Positions 45,371 to 56,825 of a stretch of DNA of 64,000 nt are shown here, piece after piece. Origin of the DNA: Brachyhypopomus gauderio. Lineage: Eukaryota; Chordata; Actinopteri; Gymnotiformes; Hypopomidae. Position numbers and translations under genes: made by a program. Within the stretch, counting starts at the first letter, position 1. Each line of letters begins with the position of its first letter. Under the pieces are notes generated by a model, which had not been told where the DNA came from, did not search any database, and worked only from the letters and a program-made list of their open reading frames with translations. Where the stretch lies: the NCBI RefSeq assembly GCF_052324685.1, contig NW_027506901.1, forward strand, positions 1,218,001-1,282,000, written 5' to 3'.

Positions 45371-45553
45371 TAGAGAAGAAAATGTTGTATCCCTTTTTGG
45401 ATGTGTGGTAAAATAGAGTCTACTCTCCTCATGGTTGCCAGTTTTGAATATGCTTCTCATGCCATTTGTAAATTTGTGCTGTCAAACTGTAGCAGTCCAG
45501 TGGAAAGACTGTCTGGTCACTGGTTTCTCTGCCTTGTGCTTAAAAAGAAAGAA

Positions 45554-45625
45554 CTCCCCGTCGGGGAATCGAACCACGGTCTTCCGCGTGACAGGCGGAG
45601 ATACTATCCACTATACTAACGAGGA
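45554..45625 (-). tRNA. trnad-guc: tRNA-Asp(GTC), T-stem mismatch
   Basis: Unit 40. G51T form; last such copy, the later equivalents are consensus. Confidence 0.78.
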
Positions 45626-45950
45626 CGTAAGCCTTATCATGCAGTGATGCTGAGTGAGGTGACTTGCACCTGTACCCTTGATTTTGAAAGTTGCATAAGA
45701 AAGATCTGCAATCAATAGATCAAACGCCACATCTCACTTTTGATTCACAGAATGCCACGCTTTTGAACACCTGATCACCTGGAGTTGATACCAGCTGAAA
45801 GTTAACAGTGTGTAGACTCTTATGGAGATTCATGTATTTGAATTTACTTCTTAAGCCATTGGCAACTCAGAATCAATGACATATGTGCACTCCTCCTTGA
45901 GCTTGAGGAAGTCAAAGGAATTGATCTCGATTCTACTCCTACACATTTGG

Positions 45951-46032
45951 GCTGCAATGGCCGAGAGGTTAAGGCGTTGGACTCGAAATCCAATGGGGTT
46001 TCCCCGCGCAGGTTCGACTCCTGCTTGCAGCG
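45951..46032 (+). tRNA. trnas-cga: tRNA-Ser(CGA)
   Basis: Unit 41. Consensus; anticodon 45984-45986. Confidence 0.92.
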
Positions 46033-46215
46033 TAGAGAAGAAAATGTTGTATCCCTTTTTGGATGTGTGGTAAAATAGAGTCTACTCTCCTCATGGTTGC
46101 CAGTTTTGAATATGCTTCTCATGCCATTTGTAAATTTGTGCTGTCAAACTGTAGCAGTCCAGTGGAAAGACTGTCTGGTCACTGGTTTCTCTGCCTTGTG
46201 CTTAAAAAGAAAGAA

Positions 46216-46287
46216 CTCCCCGTCGGGGAATCGAACCCCGGTCTTCCGCGTGACAGGCGGAGATACTATCCACTATACTAACGAGGA
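46216..46287 (-). tRNA. trnad-guc: tRNA-Asp(GTC)
   Basis: Unit 41. Consensus. Confidence 0.92.
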
Positions 46288-46612
46288 CGTATGTTTTATC
46301 ATGCAGTGATGCTGAGTGAGGTGACTTGCACCTGTACCCTTGATTTTGAAAGTTGCATTAAAAAGATCTGCAATCAATAGATCAAACGCCACATCTCACT
46401 TTTGATTCACAGAATGCCACGCTTTTGAACACCTGATCACCTGGAGTTGATACCAGCTTGAAGTTAACAGTGAGTAGACTCTTATGGAGATTCATGTATT
46501 TGAATTTACTTCTTAAGCCATTGGCAACTCATAAGCAATCACATCTGTGCACTCCTCCTTGAGCTTGAGGAAGTCAAAGGAATTGATCTCGATTCTACTC
46601 CTACACATTTGG

Positions 46613-46694
46613 TCTGCAATGGCCGAGAGGTTAAGGCGTTGGACTTGAAATCCAATGGGGTTTCCCCGCGCAGGTTCGACTCCTGCTTGCAGCG
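46613..46694 (+). tRNA. trnas-uga: tRNA-Ser(TGA), acceptor mismatch
   Basis: Unit 42. Anticodon 46646-46648; T1 is the only structural defect. Confidence 0.7.
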
Positions 46695-46877
46695 TAGAGA
46701 AGAAAATATCATATCCCTTTTTGGATGTGTGGTAAAATAGAGTCTACTCTCCTCATGCTTGCCAGTTTTGAATATGCTTCTCATGCCATTTGTAAATTTG
46801 TGCTGTCAAACTGTAGCAGTCCAGTGGAAAGACTGTCTGGTCACTGGTTTCTCTGCCTTGTGCTTAAAAAGAAAGAA

Positions 46878-46949
46878 CTCCCCGTCGGGGAATCGAACCC
46901 TGGTCTTCCGCGTGACAGGCGGAGATACTATCCACTATACTAACGAGGA
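46878..46949 (-). tRNA. trnad-guc: tRNA-Asp(GTC), T-stem mismatch
   Basis: Unit 42. G50 to A mismatches C64; shared only with unit 44. Confidence 0.78.
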
Positions 46950-47274
46950 CGTATGTCTTATCATGCAGTGATGCTGAGTGAGGTGACTTGCACCTGTACC
47001 CTTGATTTTGAAAGTTGCATAAGAAAGATCTGCAATCAATAGATCAAACGCCACATCTCACTTTTGATTCACAGAATGCCACGCTTTTGAACACCTGATC
47101 ACCTGGAGTTGATACCAGCTTGAAGTTAACAGTGAGTAGACTCTTATGGAGATTCATGTATTTGAATTTACTTCTTAAGCCATTGGCAACTCATAAGCAA
47201 TCACATCTGTGCACTCCTCCTTGAGCTTGAGGAAGTCAAAGGAATTGATCTCGATTCTACTCCTACACATTTGG

Positions 47275-47356
47275 GCTGCAATGGCCGAGAGGTTAAGGCG
47301 TTGGACTCGAAATCCAATGGGGTTTCCCCGCGCAGGTTCGACTCCTGCTTGCAGCG
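47275..47356 (+). tRNA. trnas-cga: tRNA-Ser(CGA)
   Basis: Unit 43. Consensus; anticodon 47308-47310. Confidence 0.92.
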
Positions 47357-47539
47357 TAGAGAAGAAAATGTTGTATCCCTTTTTGGATGTGTGGTAAAAT
47401 AGAGTCTACTCTCCTCATGGTTGCCAGTTTTGAATATGCTTCTCATGCCATTTGTAAATTTGTGCTGTCAAACTGTAGCAGTCCAGTGGAAAGACTGTCT
47501 GGTCACTGGTTTCTCTGCCTTGTGCTTAAAAAGAAAGAA

Positions 47540-47611
47540 CTCCCCGTCGGGGAATCGAACCCCGGTCTTCCGCGTGACAGGCGGAGATACTATCCACTAT
47601 ACTAACGAGGA
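47540..47611 (-). tRNA. trnad-guc: tRNA-Asp(GTC)
   Basis: Unit 43. Consensus. Confidence 0.92.
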
Positions 47612-47936
47612 CGTAAGCCTTATCATGCAGTGATGCTGAGTGAGGTGACTTGCACCTGTACCCTTGATTTTGAAAGTTGCATAAGAAAGATCTGCAATCA
47701 ATAGATCAAACGCCACATCTCACTTTTGATTCACAGAATGCCACGCTTTTGAACACCTGATCACCTGGAGTTGATACCAGCTGGAAGTTAACAGTGTGTA
47801 GACTCTTATGGAGATTCATGTATTTGAATTTACTTCTTAAGCCATTGGCAACTCAGAATCAATGACATATGTGCACTCCTCCTTGAGCTTGAGGAAGTCA
47901 AAGGAATTGATCTCGATTCTACTCCTACACATTTGG

Positions 47937-48018
47937 GCTGCAATGGCCGAGAGGTTAAGGCGTTGGACTTGAAATCCAATGGGGTTTCCCCGCGCAGGTT
48001 CGACTCCTGCTTGCAGCG
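47937..48018 (+). tRNA. trnas-uga: tRNA-Ser(TGA), structurally intact
   Basis: Unit 44. The only TGA copy in the window with G1, so the acceptor stem is fully paired; anticodon 47970-47972, normal variable and T arms. Its 5' flank (tcagaatcaatgacatatg) belongs to the CGA class and its 3' flank (atcatatccc) to the TGA class, so it is a recombinant unit. Best candidate for a working tRNA-Ser(UGA). Confidence 0.9.
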
Positions 48019-48201
48019 TAGAGAAGAAAATATCATATCCCTTTTTGGATGTGTGGTAAAATAGAGTCTACTCTCCTCATGCTTGCCAGTTTTGAATATG
48101 CTTCTCATGCCATTTGTAAATTTGTGCTGTCAAACTGTAGCAGTCCAGTGGAAAGACTGTCTGGTCACTGGTTTCTCTGCCTTGTGCTTAAAAAGAAAGA
48201 A

Positions 48202-48273
48202 CTCCCCGTCGGGGAATCGAACCCTGGTCTTCCGCGTGACAGGCGGAGATACTATCCACTATACTAACGAGGA
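48202..48273 (-). tRNA. trnad-guc: tRNA-Asp(GTC), T-stem mismatch
   Basis: Unit 44. G50A as in unit 42. Confidence 0.78.
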
Positions 48274-48598
48274 CGTATGTCTTATCATGCAGTGATGCTG
48301 AGTGAGGTGACTTGCACCTGTACCCTTGATTTTGAAAGTTGCATAAGAAAGATCTGCAATCAATAGATCAAACGCCACATCTCACTTTTGATTCACAGAA
48401 TGCCACGCTTTTGAACACCTGATCACCTGGAGTTGATACCAGCTTGAAGTTAACAGTGAGTAGACTCTTATGGAGATTCATGTATTTGAATTTACTTCTT
48501 AAGCCATTGGCAACTCATAAGCAATCACATCTGTGCACTCCTCCTTGAGCTTGAGGAAGTCAAAGGAATTGATCTCGATTCTACTCCTACACATTTGG

Positions 48599-48680
48599 GC
48601 TGCAATGGCCGAGAGGTTAAGGCGTTGGACTCGAAATCCAATGGGGTTTCCCCGCGCAGGTTCGACTCCTGCTTGCAGCG
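48599..48680 (+). tRNA. trnas-cga: tRNA-Ser(CGA)
   Basis: Unit 45. Consensus; anticodon 48632-48634. Confidence 0.92.
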
Positions 48681-48863
48681 TAGAGAAGAAAATGTTGTAT
48701 CCCTTTTTGGATGTGTGGTAAAATAGAGTCTACTCTCCTCATGGTTGCCAGTTTTGAATATGCTTCTCATGCCATTTGTAAATTTGTGCTGTCAAACTGT
48801 AGCAGTCCAGTGGAAAGACTGTCTGGTCACTGGTTTCTCTGCCTTGTGCTTAAAAAGAAAGAA

Positions 48864-48935
48864 CTCCCCGTCGGGGAATCGAACCCCGGTCTTCCGCGTG
48901 ACAGGCGGAGATACTATCCACTATACTAACGAGGA
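48864..48935 (-). tRNA. trnad-guc: tRNA-Asp(GTC)
   Basis: Unit 45. Consensus. Confidence 0.92.
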
Positions 48936-49260
48936 CGTAAGCCTTATCATGCAGTGATGCTGAGTGAGGTGACTTGCACCTGTACCCTTGATTTTGAAAG
49001 TTGCATAAGAAAGATCTGCAATCAATAGATCAAACGCCACATCTCACTTTTGATTCACAGAATGCCACGCTTTTGAACACCTGATCACCTGGAGTTGATA
49101 CCAGCTGGAAGTTAACAGTGTGTAGACTCTTATGGAGATTCATGTATTTGAATTTACTTCTTAAGCCATTGGCAACTCAGAATCAATGACATATGTGCAC
49201 TCCTCCTTGAGCTTGAGGAAGTCAAAGGAATTGATCTCGATTCTACTCCTACACATTTGG

Positions 49261-49342
49261 GCTGCAATGGCCGAGAGGTTAAGGCGTTGGACTCGAAATC
49301 CAATGGGGTTTCCCCGCGCAGGTTCGACTCCTGCTTGCAGCG
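49261..49342 (+). tRNA. trnas-cga: tRNA-Ser(CGA)
   Basis: Unit 46. Consensus; anticodon 49294-49296. Confidence 0.92.
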
Positions 49343-49525
49343 TAGAGAAGAAAATGTTGTATCCCTTTTTGGATGTGTGGTAAAATAGAGTCTACTCTCC
49401 TCATGGTTGCCAGTTTTGAATATGCTTCTCATGCCATTTGTAAATTTGTGCTGTCAAACTGTAGCAGTCCAGTGGAAAGACTGTCTGGTCACTGGTTTCT
49501 CTGCCTTGTGCTTAAAAAGAAAGAA

Positions 49526-49597
49526 CTCCCCGTCGGGGAATCGAACCCCGGTCTTCCGCGTGACAGGCGGAGATACTATCCACTATACTAACGAGGA
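49526..49597 (-). tRNA. trnad-guc: tRNA-Asp(GTC)
   Basis: Unit 46. Consensus. Confidence 0.92.
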
Positions 49598-49921
49598 CGT
49601 ATGTTTTATCATGCAGTGATGCTGAGTGAGGTGACTTGCACCTGTACCCTTGATTTTGAAAGTTGCATAAAAAGATCTGCAATCAATAGATCAAACGCCA
49701 CATCTCACTTTTGATTCACAGAATGCCACGCTTTTGAACACCTGATCACCTGGAGTTGATACCAGCTTGAAGTTAACAGTGAGTAGACTCTTATGGAGAT
49801 TCATGTATTTGAATTTACTTCTTAAGCCATTGGCAACTCATAAGCAATCACATCTGTGCACTCCTCCTTGAGCTTGAGGAAGTCAAAGGAATTGATCTCG
49901 ATTCTACTCCTACACATTTGG

Positions 49922-50003
49922 TCTGCAATGGCCGAGAGGTTAAGGCGTTGGACTTGAAATCCAATGGGGTTTCCCCGCGCAAGTTCGACTCCTGCTTGCA
50001 GCG
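49922..50003 (+). tRNA. trnas-uga: tRNA-Ser(TGA), degenerate
   Basis: Unit 47. Anticodon 49955-49957; T1 and G52A, but C56 is normal. Confidence 0.6.
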
Positions 50004-50186
50004 TAGAGAAGAAAATATCATATCCCTTTTTGGATGTGTGGTAAAATAGAGTCTACTCTCCTCATGCTTGCCAGTTTTGAATATGCTTCTCATGCCATTT
50101 GTAAATTTGTGCTGTCAAACTGTAGCAGTCCAGTGGAAAGACTGTCTGGTCACTGGTTTCTCTGCCTTGTGCTTAAAAAGAAAGAA

Positions 50187-50258
50187 CTCCCCGTCGGGGA
50201 ATCGAACCCCGGTCTTCCGCGTGACAGGCGGAGATACTATCCACTATACTAACGAGGA
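50187..50258 (-). tRNA. trnad-guc: tRNA-Asp(GTC)
   Basis: Unit 47. Consensus. Confidence 0.92.
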
Positions 50259-50583
50259 CGTATGTCTTATCATGCAGTGATGCTGAGTGAGGTGACTTGC
50301 ACCTGTACCCTTGATTTTGAAAGTTGCATAAGAAAGATCTGCAATCAATAGATCAAACGCCACATCTCACTTTTGATTCACAGAATGCCACGCTTTTGAA
50401 CACCTGATCACCTGGAGTTGATACCAGCTTGAAGTTAACAGTGAGTAGACTCTTATGGAGATTCATGTATTTGAATTTACTTCTTAAGCCATTGGCAACT
50501 CATAAGCAATCACATCTGTGCACTCCTCCTTGAGCTTGAGGAAGTCAAAGGAATTGATCTCGATTCTACTCCTACACATTTGG

Positions 50584-50665
50584 GCTGCAATGGCCGAGAG
50601 GTTAAGGCGTTGGACTCGAAATCCAATGGGGTTTCCCCGCGCAGGTTCGACTCCTGCTTGCAGCG
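50584..50665 (+). tRNA. trnas-cga: tRNA-Ser(CGA)
   Basis: Unit 48. Consensus; anticodon 50617-50619. Confidence 0.92.
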
Positions 50666-50848
50666 TAGAGAAGAAAATGTTGTATCCCTTTTTGGATGTG
50701 TGGTAAAATAGAGTCTACTCTCCTCATGGTTGCCAGTTTTGAATATGCTTCTCATGCCATTTGTAAATTTGTGCTGTCAAACTGTAGCAGTCCAGTGGAA
50801 AGACTGTCTGGTCACTGGTTTCTCTGCCTTGTGCTTAAAAAGAAAGAA

Positions 50849-50920
50849 CTCCCCGTCGGGGAATCGAACCCCGGTCTTCCGCGTGACAGGCGGAGATACT
50901 ATCCACTATACTAACGAGGA
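50849..50920 (-). tRNA. trnad-guc: tRNA-Asp(GTC)
   Basis: Unit 48. Consensus. Confidence 0.92.
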
Positions 50921-51245
50921 CGTAAGCCTTATCATGCAGTGATGCTGAGTGAGGTGACTTGCACCTGTACCCTTGATTTTGAAAGTTGCATAAGAAAGAT
51001 CTGCAATCAATAGATCAAACGCCACATCTCACTTTTGATTCACAGAATGCCACGCTTTTGAACACCTGATCACCTGGAGTTGATACCAGCTGGAAGTTAA
51101 CAGTGTGTAGACTCTTATGGAGATTCATGTATTTGAATTTACTTCTTAAGCCATTGGCAACTCAGAATCAATGACATATGTGCACTCCTCCTTGAGCTTG
51201 AGGAAGTCAAAGGAATTGATCTCGATTCTACTCCTACACATTTGG

Positions 51246-51327
51246 GCTGCAATGGCCGAGAGGTTAAGGCGTTGGACTCGAAATCCAATGGGGTTTCCCC
51301 GCGCAGGTTCGACTCCTGCTTGCAGCG
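51246..51327 (+). tRNA. trnas-cga: tRNA-Ser(CGA)
   Basis: Unit 49. Consensus; anticodon 51279-51281. Confidence 0.92.
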
Positions 51328-51510
51328 TAGAGAAGAAAATGTTGTATCCCTTTTTGGATGTGTGGTAAAATAGAGTCTACTCTCCTCATGGTTGCCAGTT
51401 TTGAATATGCTTCTCATGCCATTTGTAAATTTGTGCTGTCAAACTGTAGCAGTCCAGTGGAAAGACTGTCTGGTCACTGGTTTCTCTGCCTTGTGCTTAA
51501 AAAGAAAGAA

Positions 51511-51582
51511 CTCCCCGTCGGGGAATCGAACCCCGGTCTTCCGCGTGACAGGCGGAGATACTATCCACTATACTAACGAGGA
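51511..51582 (-). tRNA. trnad-guc: tRNA-Asp(GTC)
   Basis: Unit 49. Consensus. Confidence 0.92.
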
Positions 51583-51906
51583 CGTATGTTTTATCATGCA
51601 GTGATGCTGAGTGAGGTGACTTGCACCTGTACCCTTGATTTTGAAAGTTGCATAAAAAGATCTGCAATCAATAGATCAAACGCCACATCTCACTTTTGAT
51701 TCACAGAATGCCACGCTTTTGAACACCTGATCACCTGGAGTTGATACCAGCTTGAAGTTAACAGTGAGTAGACTCTTATGGAGATTCATGTATTTGAATT
51801 TACTTCTTAAGCCATTGGCAACTCATAAGCAATCACATCTGTGCACTCCTCCTTGAGCTTGAGGAAGTCAAAGGAATTGATCTCGATTCTACTCCTACAC
51901 ATTTGG

Positions 51907-51988
51907 TCTGCAATGGCCGAGAGGTTAAGGCGTTGGACTTGAAATCCAATGGGGTTTCCCCGCGCAAGTTCGACTCCTGCTTGCAGCG
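51907..51988 (+). tRNA. trnas-uga: tRNA-Ser(TGA), degenerate
   Basis: Unit 50. Anticodon 51940-51942; T1 and G52A as in unit 47. Confidence 0.6.
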
Positions 51989-52171
51989 TAGAGAAGAAAA
52001 TATCATATCCCTTTTTGGATGTGTGGTAAAATAGAGTCTACTCTCCTCATGCTTGCCAGTTTTGAATATGCTTCTCATGCCATTTGTAAATTTGTGCTGT
52101 CAAACTGTAGCAGTCCAGTGGAAAGACTGTCTGGTCACTGGTTTCTCTGCCTTGTGCTTAAAAAGAAAGAA

Positions 52172-52243
52172 CTCCCCGTCGGGGAATCGAACCCCGGTCT
52201 TCCGCGTGACAGGCGGAGATACTATCCACTATACTAACGAGGA
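52172..52243 (-). tRNA. trnad-guc: tRNA-Asp(GTC)
   Basis: Unit 50. Consensus. Confidence 0.92.
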
Positions 52244-52568
52244 CGTATGTCTTATCATGCAGTGATGCTGAGTGAGGTGACTTGCACCTGTACCCTTGAT
52301 TTTGAAAGTTGCATAAGAAAGATCTGCAATCAATAGATCAAACGCCACATCTCACTTTTGATTCACAGAATGCCACGCTTTTGAACACCTGATCACCTGG
52401 AGTTGATACCAGCTTGAAGTTAACAGTGAGTAGACTCTTATGGAGATTCATGTATTTGAATTTACTTCTTAAGCCATTGGCAACTCATAAGCAATCACAT
52501 CTGTGCACTCCTCCTTGAGCTTGAGGAAGTCAAAGGAATTGATCTCGATTCTACTCCTACACATTTGG

Positions 52569-52650
52569 GCTGCAATGGCCGAGAGGTTAAGGCGTTGGAC
52601 TCGAAATCCAATGGGGTTTCCCCGCGCAGGTTCGACTCCTGCTTGCAGCG
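52569..52650 (+). tRNA. trnas-cga: tRNA-Ser(CGA)
   Basis: Unit 51. Consensus; anticodon 52602-52604. Confidence 0.92.
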
Positions 52651-52833
52651 TAGAGAAGAAAATGTTGTATCCCTTTTTGGATGTGTGGTAAAATAGAGTC
52701 TACTCTCCTCATGGTTGCCAGTTTTGAATATGCTTCTCATGCCATTTGTAAATTTGTGCTGTCAAACTGTAGCAGTCCAGTGGAAAGACTGTCTGGTCAC
52801 TGGTTTCTCTGCCTTGTGCTTAAAAAGAAAGAA

Positions 52834-52905
52834 CTCCCCGTCGGGGAATCGAACCCCGGTCTTCCGCGTGACAGGCGGAGATACTATCCACTATACTAAC
52901 GAGGA
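52834..52905 (-). tRNA. trnad-guc: tRNA-Asp(GTC)
   Basis: Unit 51. Consensus. Confidence 0.92.
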
Positions 52906-53230
52906 CGTAAGCCTTATCATGCAGTGATGCTGAGTGAGGTGACTTGCACCTGTACCCTTGATTTTGAAAGTTGCATAAGAAAGATCTGCAATCAATAGAT
53001 CAAACGCCACATCTCACTTTTGATTCACAGAATGCCACGCTTTTGAACACCTGATCACCTGGAGTTGATACCAGCTGGAAGTTAACAGTGTGTAGACTCT
53101 TATGGAGATTCATGTATTTGAATTTACTTCTTAAGCCATTGGCAACTCAGAATCAATGACATATGTGCACTCCTCCTTGAGCTTGAGGAAGTCAAAGGAA
53201 TTGATCTCGATTCTACTCCTACACATTTGG

Positions 53231-53312
53231 GCTGCAATGGCCGAGAGGTTAAGGCGTTGGACTCGAAATCCAATGGGGTTTCCCCGCGCAGGTTCGACTC
53301 CTGCTTGCAGCG
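53231..53312 (+). tRNA. trnas-cga: tRNA-Ser(CGA)
   Basis: Unit 52. Consensus; anticodon 53264-53266. Confidence 0.92.
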
Positions 53313-53495
53313 TAGAGAAGAAAATGTTGTATCCCTTTTTGGATGTGTGGTAAAATAGAGTCTACTCTCCTCATGGTTGCCAGTTTTGAATATGCTTCTC
53401 ATGCCATTTGTAAATTTGTGCTGTCAAACTGTAGCAGTCCAGTGGAAAGACTGTCTGGTCACTGGTTTCTCTGCCTTGTGCTTAAAAAGAAAGAA

Positions 53496-53567
53496 CTCCC
53501 CGTCGGGGAATCGAACCCCGGTCTTCCGCGTGACAGGCGGAGATACTATCCACTATACTAACGAGGA
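53496..53567 (-). tRNA. trnad-guc: tRNA-Asp(GTC)
   Basis: Unit 52. Consensus. Confidence 0.92.
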
Positions 53568-53892
53568 CGTATGTTTTATCATGCAGTGATGCTGAGTGAG
53601 GTGACTTGCACCTGTACCCTTGATTTTGAAAGTTGCATTAAAAAGATCTGCAATCAATAGATCAAACGCCACATCTCACTTTTGATTCACAGAATGCCAC
53701 GCTTTTGAACACCTGATCACCTGGAGTTGATACCAGCTTGAAGTTAACAGTGAGTAGACTCTTATGGAGATTCATGTATTTGAATTTACTTCTTAAGCCA
53801 TTGGCAACTCATAAGCAATCACATCTGTGCACTCCTCCTTGAGCTTGAGGAAGTCAAAGGAATTGATCTCGATTCTACTCCTACACATTTGG

Positions 53893-53974
53893 TCTGCAAT
53901 GGCCGAGAGGTTAAGGCGTTGGACTTGAAATCCAATGGGGTTTCCCTGCGCAGGTTCGACTCCTGCTTGCAGCG
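53893..53974 (+). tRNA. trnas-uga: tRNA-Ser(TGA), acceptor mismatch
   Basis: Unit 53. Anticodon 53926-53928; T1, variable-arm change; unit 17 form. Confidence 0.65.
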
Positions 53975-54157
53975 TAGAGAAGAAAATGTTGTATCCCTTT
54001 TTGGATGTGTGGTAAAATAGAGTCTACTCTCCTCATGGTTGCCAGTTTTTAATATGCTTCTCATGCCATTTGTAAATTTGTGCTGTCAAACTGTAGCAGT
54101 CCAGTGGAAAGACTGTCTGGTCACTGGTTTCTCTGCCTTGTGCTTAAAAAGAAAGAA

Positions 54158-54205
54158 CTCCCCGTCGGAGAATCGAACCCCGGTCTTCCGCGTGACAGGC
54201 GGAGA
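54158..54205 (-). pseudogene. truncated tRNA-Asp
   Basis: Unit 53. 52-bp deletion, gtcggag form; the only truncated copy in the last 22 kb. Confidence 0.9.
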
Positions 54206-54502
54206 GTGAGGTGACTTGCACCTGTACCCTTGATTTTGAAAGTTGCATAAAAAAGATCTGCAATCAATAGATCAAACGCCACATCTCACTTTTGATTCAC
54301 AGAATGCCACGCTTTTGAACACCTGATCACCTGGAGTTGATACCAGCTGGAAGTTAACAGTGTGTAGACTCTTATGGAGATTCATGTATTTGAATTTACT
54401 TCTTAAGCCATTGGCAACTCAGAATCAATGACATATGTGCACTCCTCCTTGAGCTTGAGGAAGTCAAAGGAATTGATCTCGATTCTACTCCTACACATTT
54501 GG

Positions 54503-54584
54503 GCTGCAATGGCCGAGAGGTTAAGGCGTTGGACTCGAAATCCAATGGGGTTTCCCCGCGCAGGTTCGACTCCTGCTTGCAGCG
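54503..54584 (+). tRNA. trnas-cga: tRNA-Ser(CGA)
   Basis: Unit 54. Consensus; anticodon 54536-54538. Confidence 0.92.
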
Positions 54585-54767
54585 TAGAGAAGAAAATGTT
54601 GTATCCCTTTTTGGATGTGTGGTAAAATAGAGTCTACTCTCCTCATGGTTGCCAGTTTTGAATATGCTTCTCATGCCATTTGTAAATTTGTGCTGTCAAA
54701 CTGTAGCAGTCCAGTGGAAAGACTGTCTGGTCACTGGTTTCTCTGCCTTGTGCTTAAAAAGAAAGAA

Positions 54768-54839
54768 CTCCCCGTCGGGGAATCGAACCCCGGTCTTCCG
54801 CGTGACAGGCGGAGATACTATCCACTATACTAACGAGGA
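54768..54839 (-). tRNA. trnad-guc: tRNA-Asp(GTC)
   Basis: Unit 54. Consensus. Confidence 0.92.
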
Positions 54840-55164
54840 CGTATGTTTTATCATGCAGTGATGCTGAGTGAGGTGACTTGCACCTGTACCCTTGATTTTG
54901 AAAGTTGCATTAAAAAGATCTGCAATCAATAGATCAAACGCCACATCTCACTTTTGATTCACAGAATGCCACGCTTTTGAACACCTGATCACCTGGAGTT
55001 GATACCAGCTTGAAGTTAACAGTGAGTAGACTCTTATGGAGATTCATGTATTTGAATTTACTTCTTAAGCCATTGGCAACTCAGAATCAATGACATCTGT
55101 GCACTCCTCCTTGAGCTTGAGGAAGTCAAAGGAATTGATCTCGATTCCACTCCTACACATTTGG

Positions 55165-55246
55165 GCTGCAATGGCCGAGAGGTTAAGGCATTGGACTCGA
55201 AATCTAATGGGGTTTCCCCACGCAGGTTCGACTCCTGCTTGCAGCG
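55165..55246 (+). tRNA. trnas-cga: tRNA-Ser(CGA), stem variant
   Basis: Unit 55. Anticodon 55198-55200; unit 21 form. Confidence 0.83.
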
Positions 55247-55429
55247 TAGAGAAGAAAATGTTGTATCCCTTTTTGGATGTGTGGTAAAATAGAGTCTACT
55301 CTCCTCATGCTTGCCAGTTTTGAATATGCTTCTCATGCCATTTGTAAATTTGTGCTGTCAAACTGTAGCAGTCCAGTGGAAAGACTGTCTGGTCACTGGT
55401 TTCTCTGCCTTGTGCTTAAAAAGAAAGAA

Positions 55430-55501
55430 CTCCCCGTCGGGGAATCGAACCCCGGTCTTCCGCGTGACAGGCGGAGATACTATCCACTATACTAACGAGG
55501 A
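55430..55501 (-). tRNA. trnad-guc: tRNA-Asp(GTC)
   Basis: Unit 55. Consensus. Confidence 0.92.
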
Positions 55502-55826
55502 CATATGTCTTATCATGCAGTGATGCTGAGTGAGGTGACTTGCACCTGTACCCTTGATTTTGAAAGTTGCATAAGAAAGATCTGCAATCAATAGATCAAA
55601 CGCCACATCTCACTTTTGATTCACAGAATGCCACGCTTTTGAACACCTGATCACCTGGAGTTGATACCAGCTTGAAGTTAACAGTGAGTAGACTCTTATG
55701 GAGATTCATGTATTTGAATTTACTTCTTAAGCCATTGGCAACTCATAAGCAATCACATCTGTGCACTCCTCCTTGAGCTTGAGGAAGTCAAAGGAATTGA
55801 TCTCGATTCTACTCCTACACATTTGG

Positions 55827-55908
55827 GCTGCAATGGCCGAGAGGTTAAGGCGTTGGACTCGAAATCCAATGGGGTTTCCCCGCGCAGGTTCGACTCCTGC
55901 TTGCAGCG
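55827..55908 (+). tRNA. trnas-cga: tRNA-Ser(CGA)
   Basis: Unit 56. Consensus; anticodon 55860-55862. Confidence 0.92.
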
Positions 55909-56091
55909 TAGAGAAGAAAATGTTGTATCCCTTTTTGGATGTGTGGTAAAATAGAGTCTACTCTCCTCATGGTTGCCAGTTTTGAATATGCTTCTCATGC
56001 CATTTGTAAATTTGTGCTGTCAAACTGTAGCAGTCCAGTGGAAAGACTGTCTGGTCACTGGTTTCTCTGCCTTGTGCTTAAAAAGAAAGAA

Positions 56092-56163
56092 CTCCCCGTC
56101 GGGGAATCGAACCCCGGTCTTCCGCGTGACAGGCGGAGATACTATCCACTATACTAACGAGGA
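56092..56163 (-). tRNA. trnad-guc: tRNA-Asp(GTC)
   Basis: Unit 56. Consensus. Confidence 0.92.
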
Positions 56164-56488
56164 CGTAAGCCTTATCATGCAGTGATGCTGAGTGAGGTGA
56201 CTTGCACCTGTACCCTTGATTTTGAAAGTTGCATAAGAAAGATCTGCAATCAATAGATCAAACGCCACATCTCACTTTTGATTCACAGAATGCCACGCTT
56301 TTGAACACCTGATCACCTGGAGTTGATACCAGCTGGAAGTTAACAGTGTGTAGACTCTTATGGAGATTCATGTATTTGAATTTACTTCTTAAGCCATTGG
56401 CAACTCAGAATCAATGACATATGTGCACTCCTCCTTGAGCTTGAGGAAGTCAAAGGAATTGATCTCGATTCTACTCCTACACATTTGG

Positions 56489-56570
56489 GCTGCAATGGCC
56501 GAGAGGTTAAGGCGTTGGACTCGAAATCCAATGGGGTTTCCCCGCGCAGGTTCGACTCCTGCTTGCAGCG
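56489..56570 (+). tRNA. trnas-cga: tRNA-Ser(CGA)
   Basis: Unit 57. Consensus; anticodon 56522-56524. Confidence 0.92.
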
Positions 56571-56753
56571 TAGAGAAGAAAATGTTGTATCCCTTTTTGG
56601 ATGTGTGGTAAAATAGAGTCTACTCTCCTCATGGTTGCCAGTTTTGAATATGCTTCTCATGCCATTTGTAAATTTGTGCTGTCAAACTGTAGCAGTCCAG
56701 TGGAAAGACTGTCTGGTCACTGGTTTCTCTGCCTTGTGCTTAAAAAGAAAGAA

Positions 56754-56825
56754 CTCCCCGTCGGGGAATCGAACCCCGGTCTTCCGCGTGACAGGCGGAG
56801 ATACTATCCACTATACTAACGAGGA
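56754..56825 (-). tRNA. trnad-guc: tRNA-Asp(GTC)
   Basis: Unit 57. Consensus. Confidence 0.92.
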
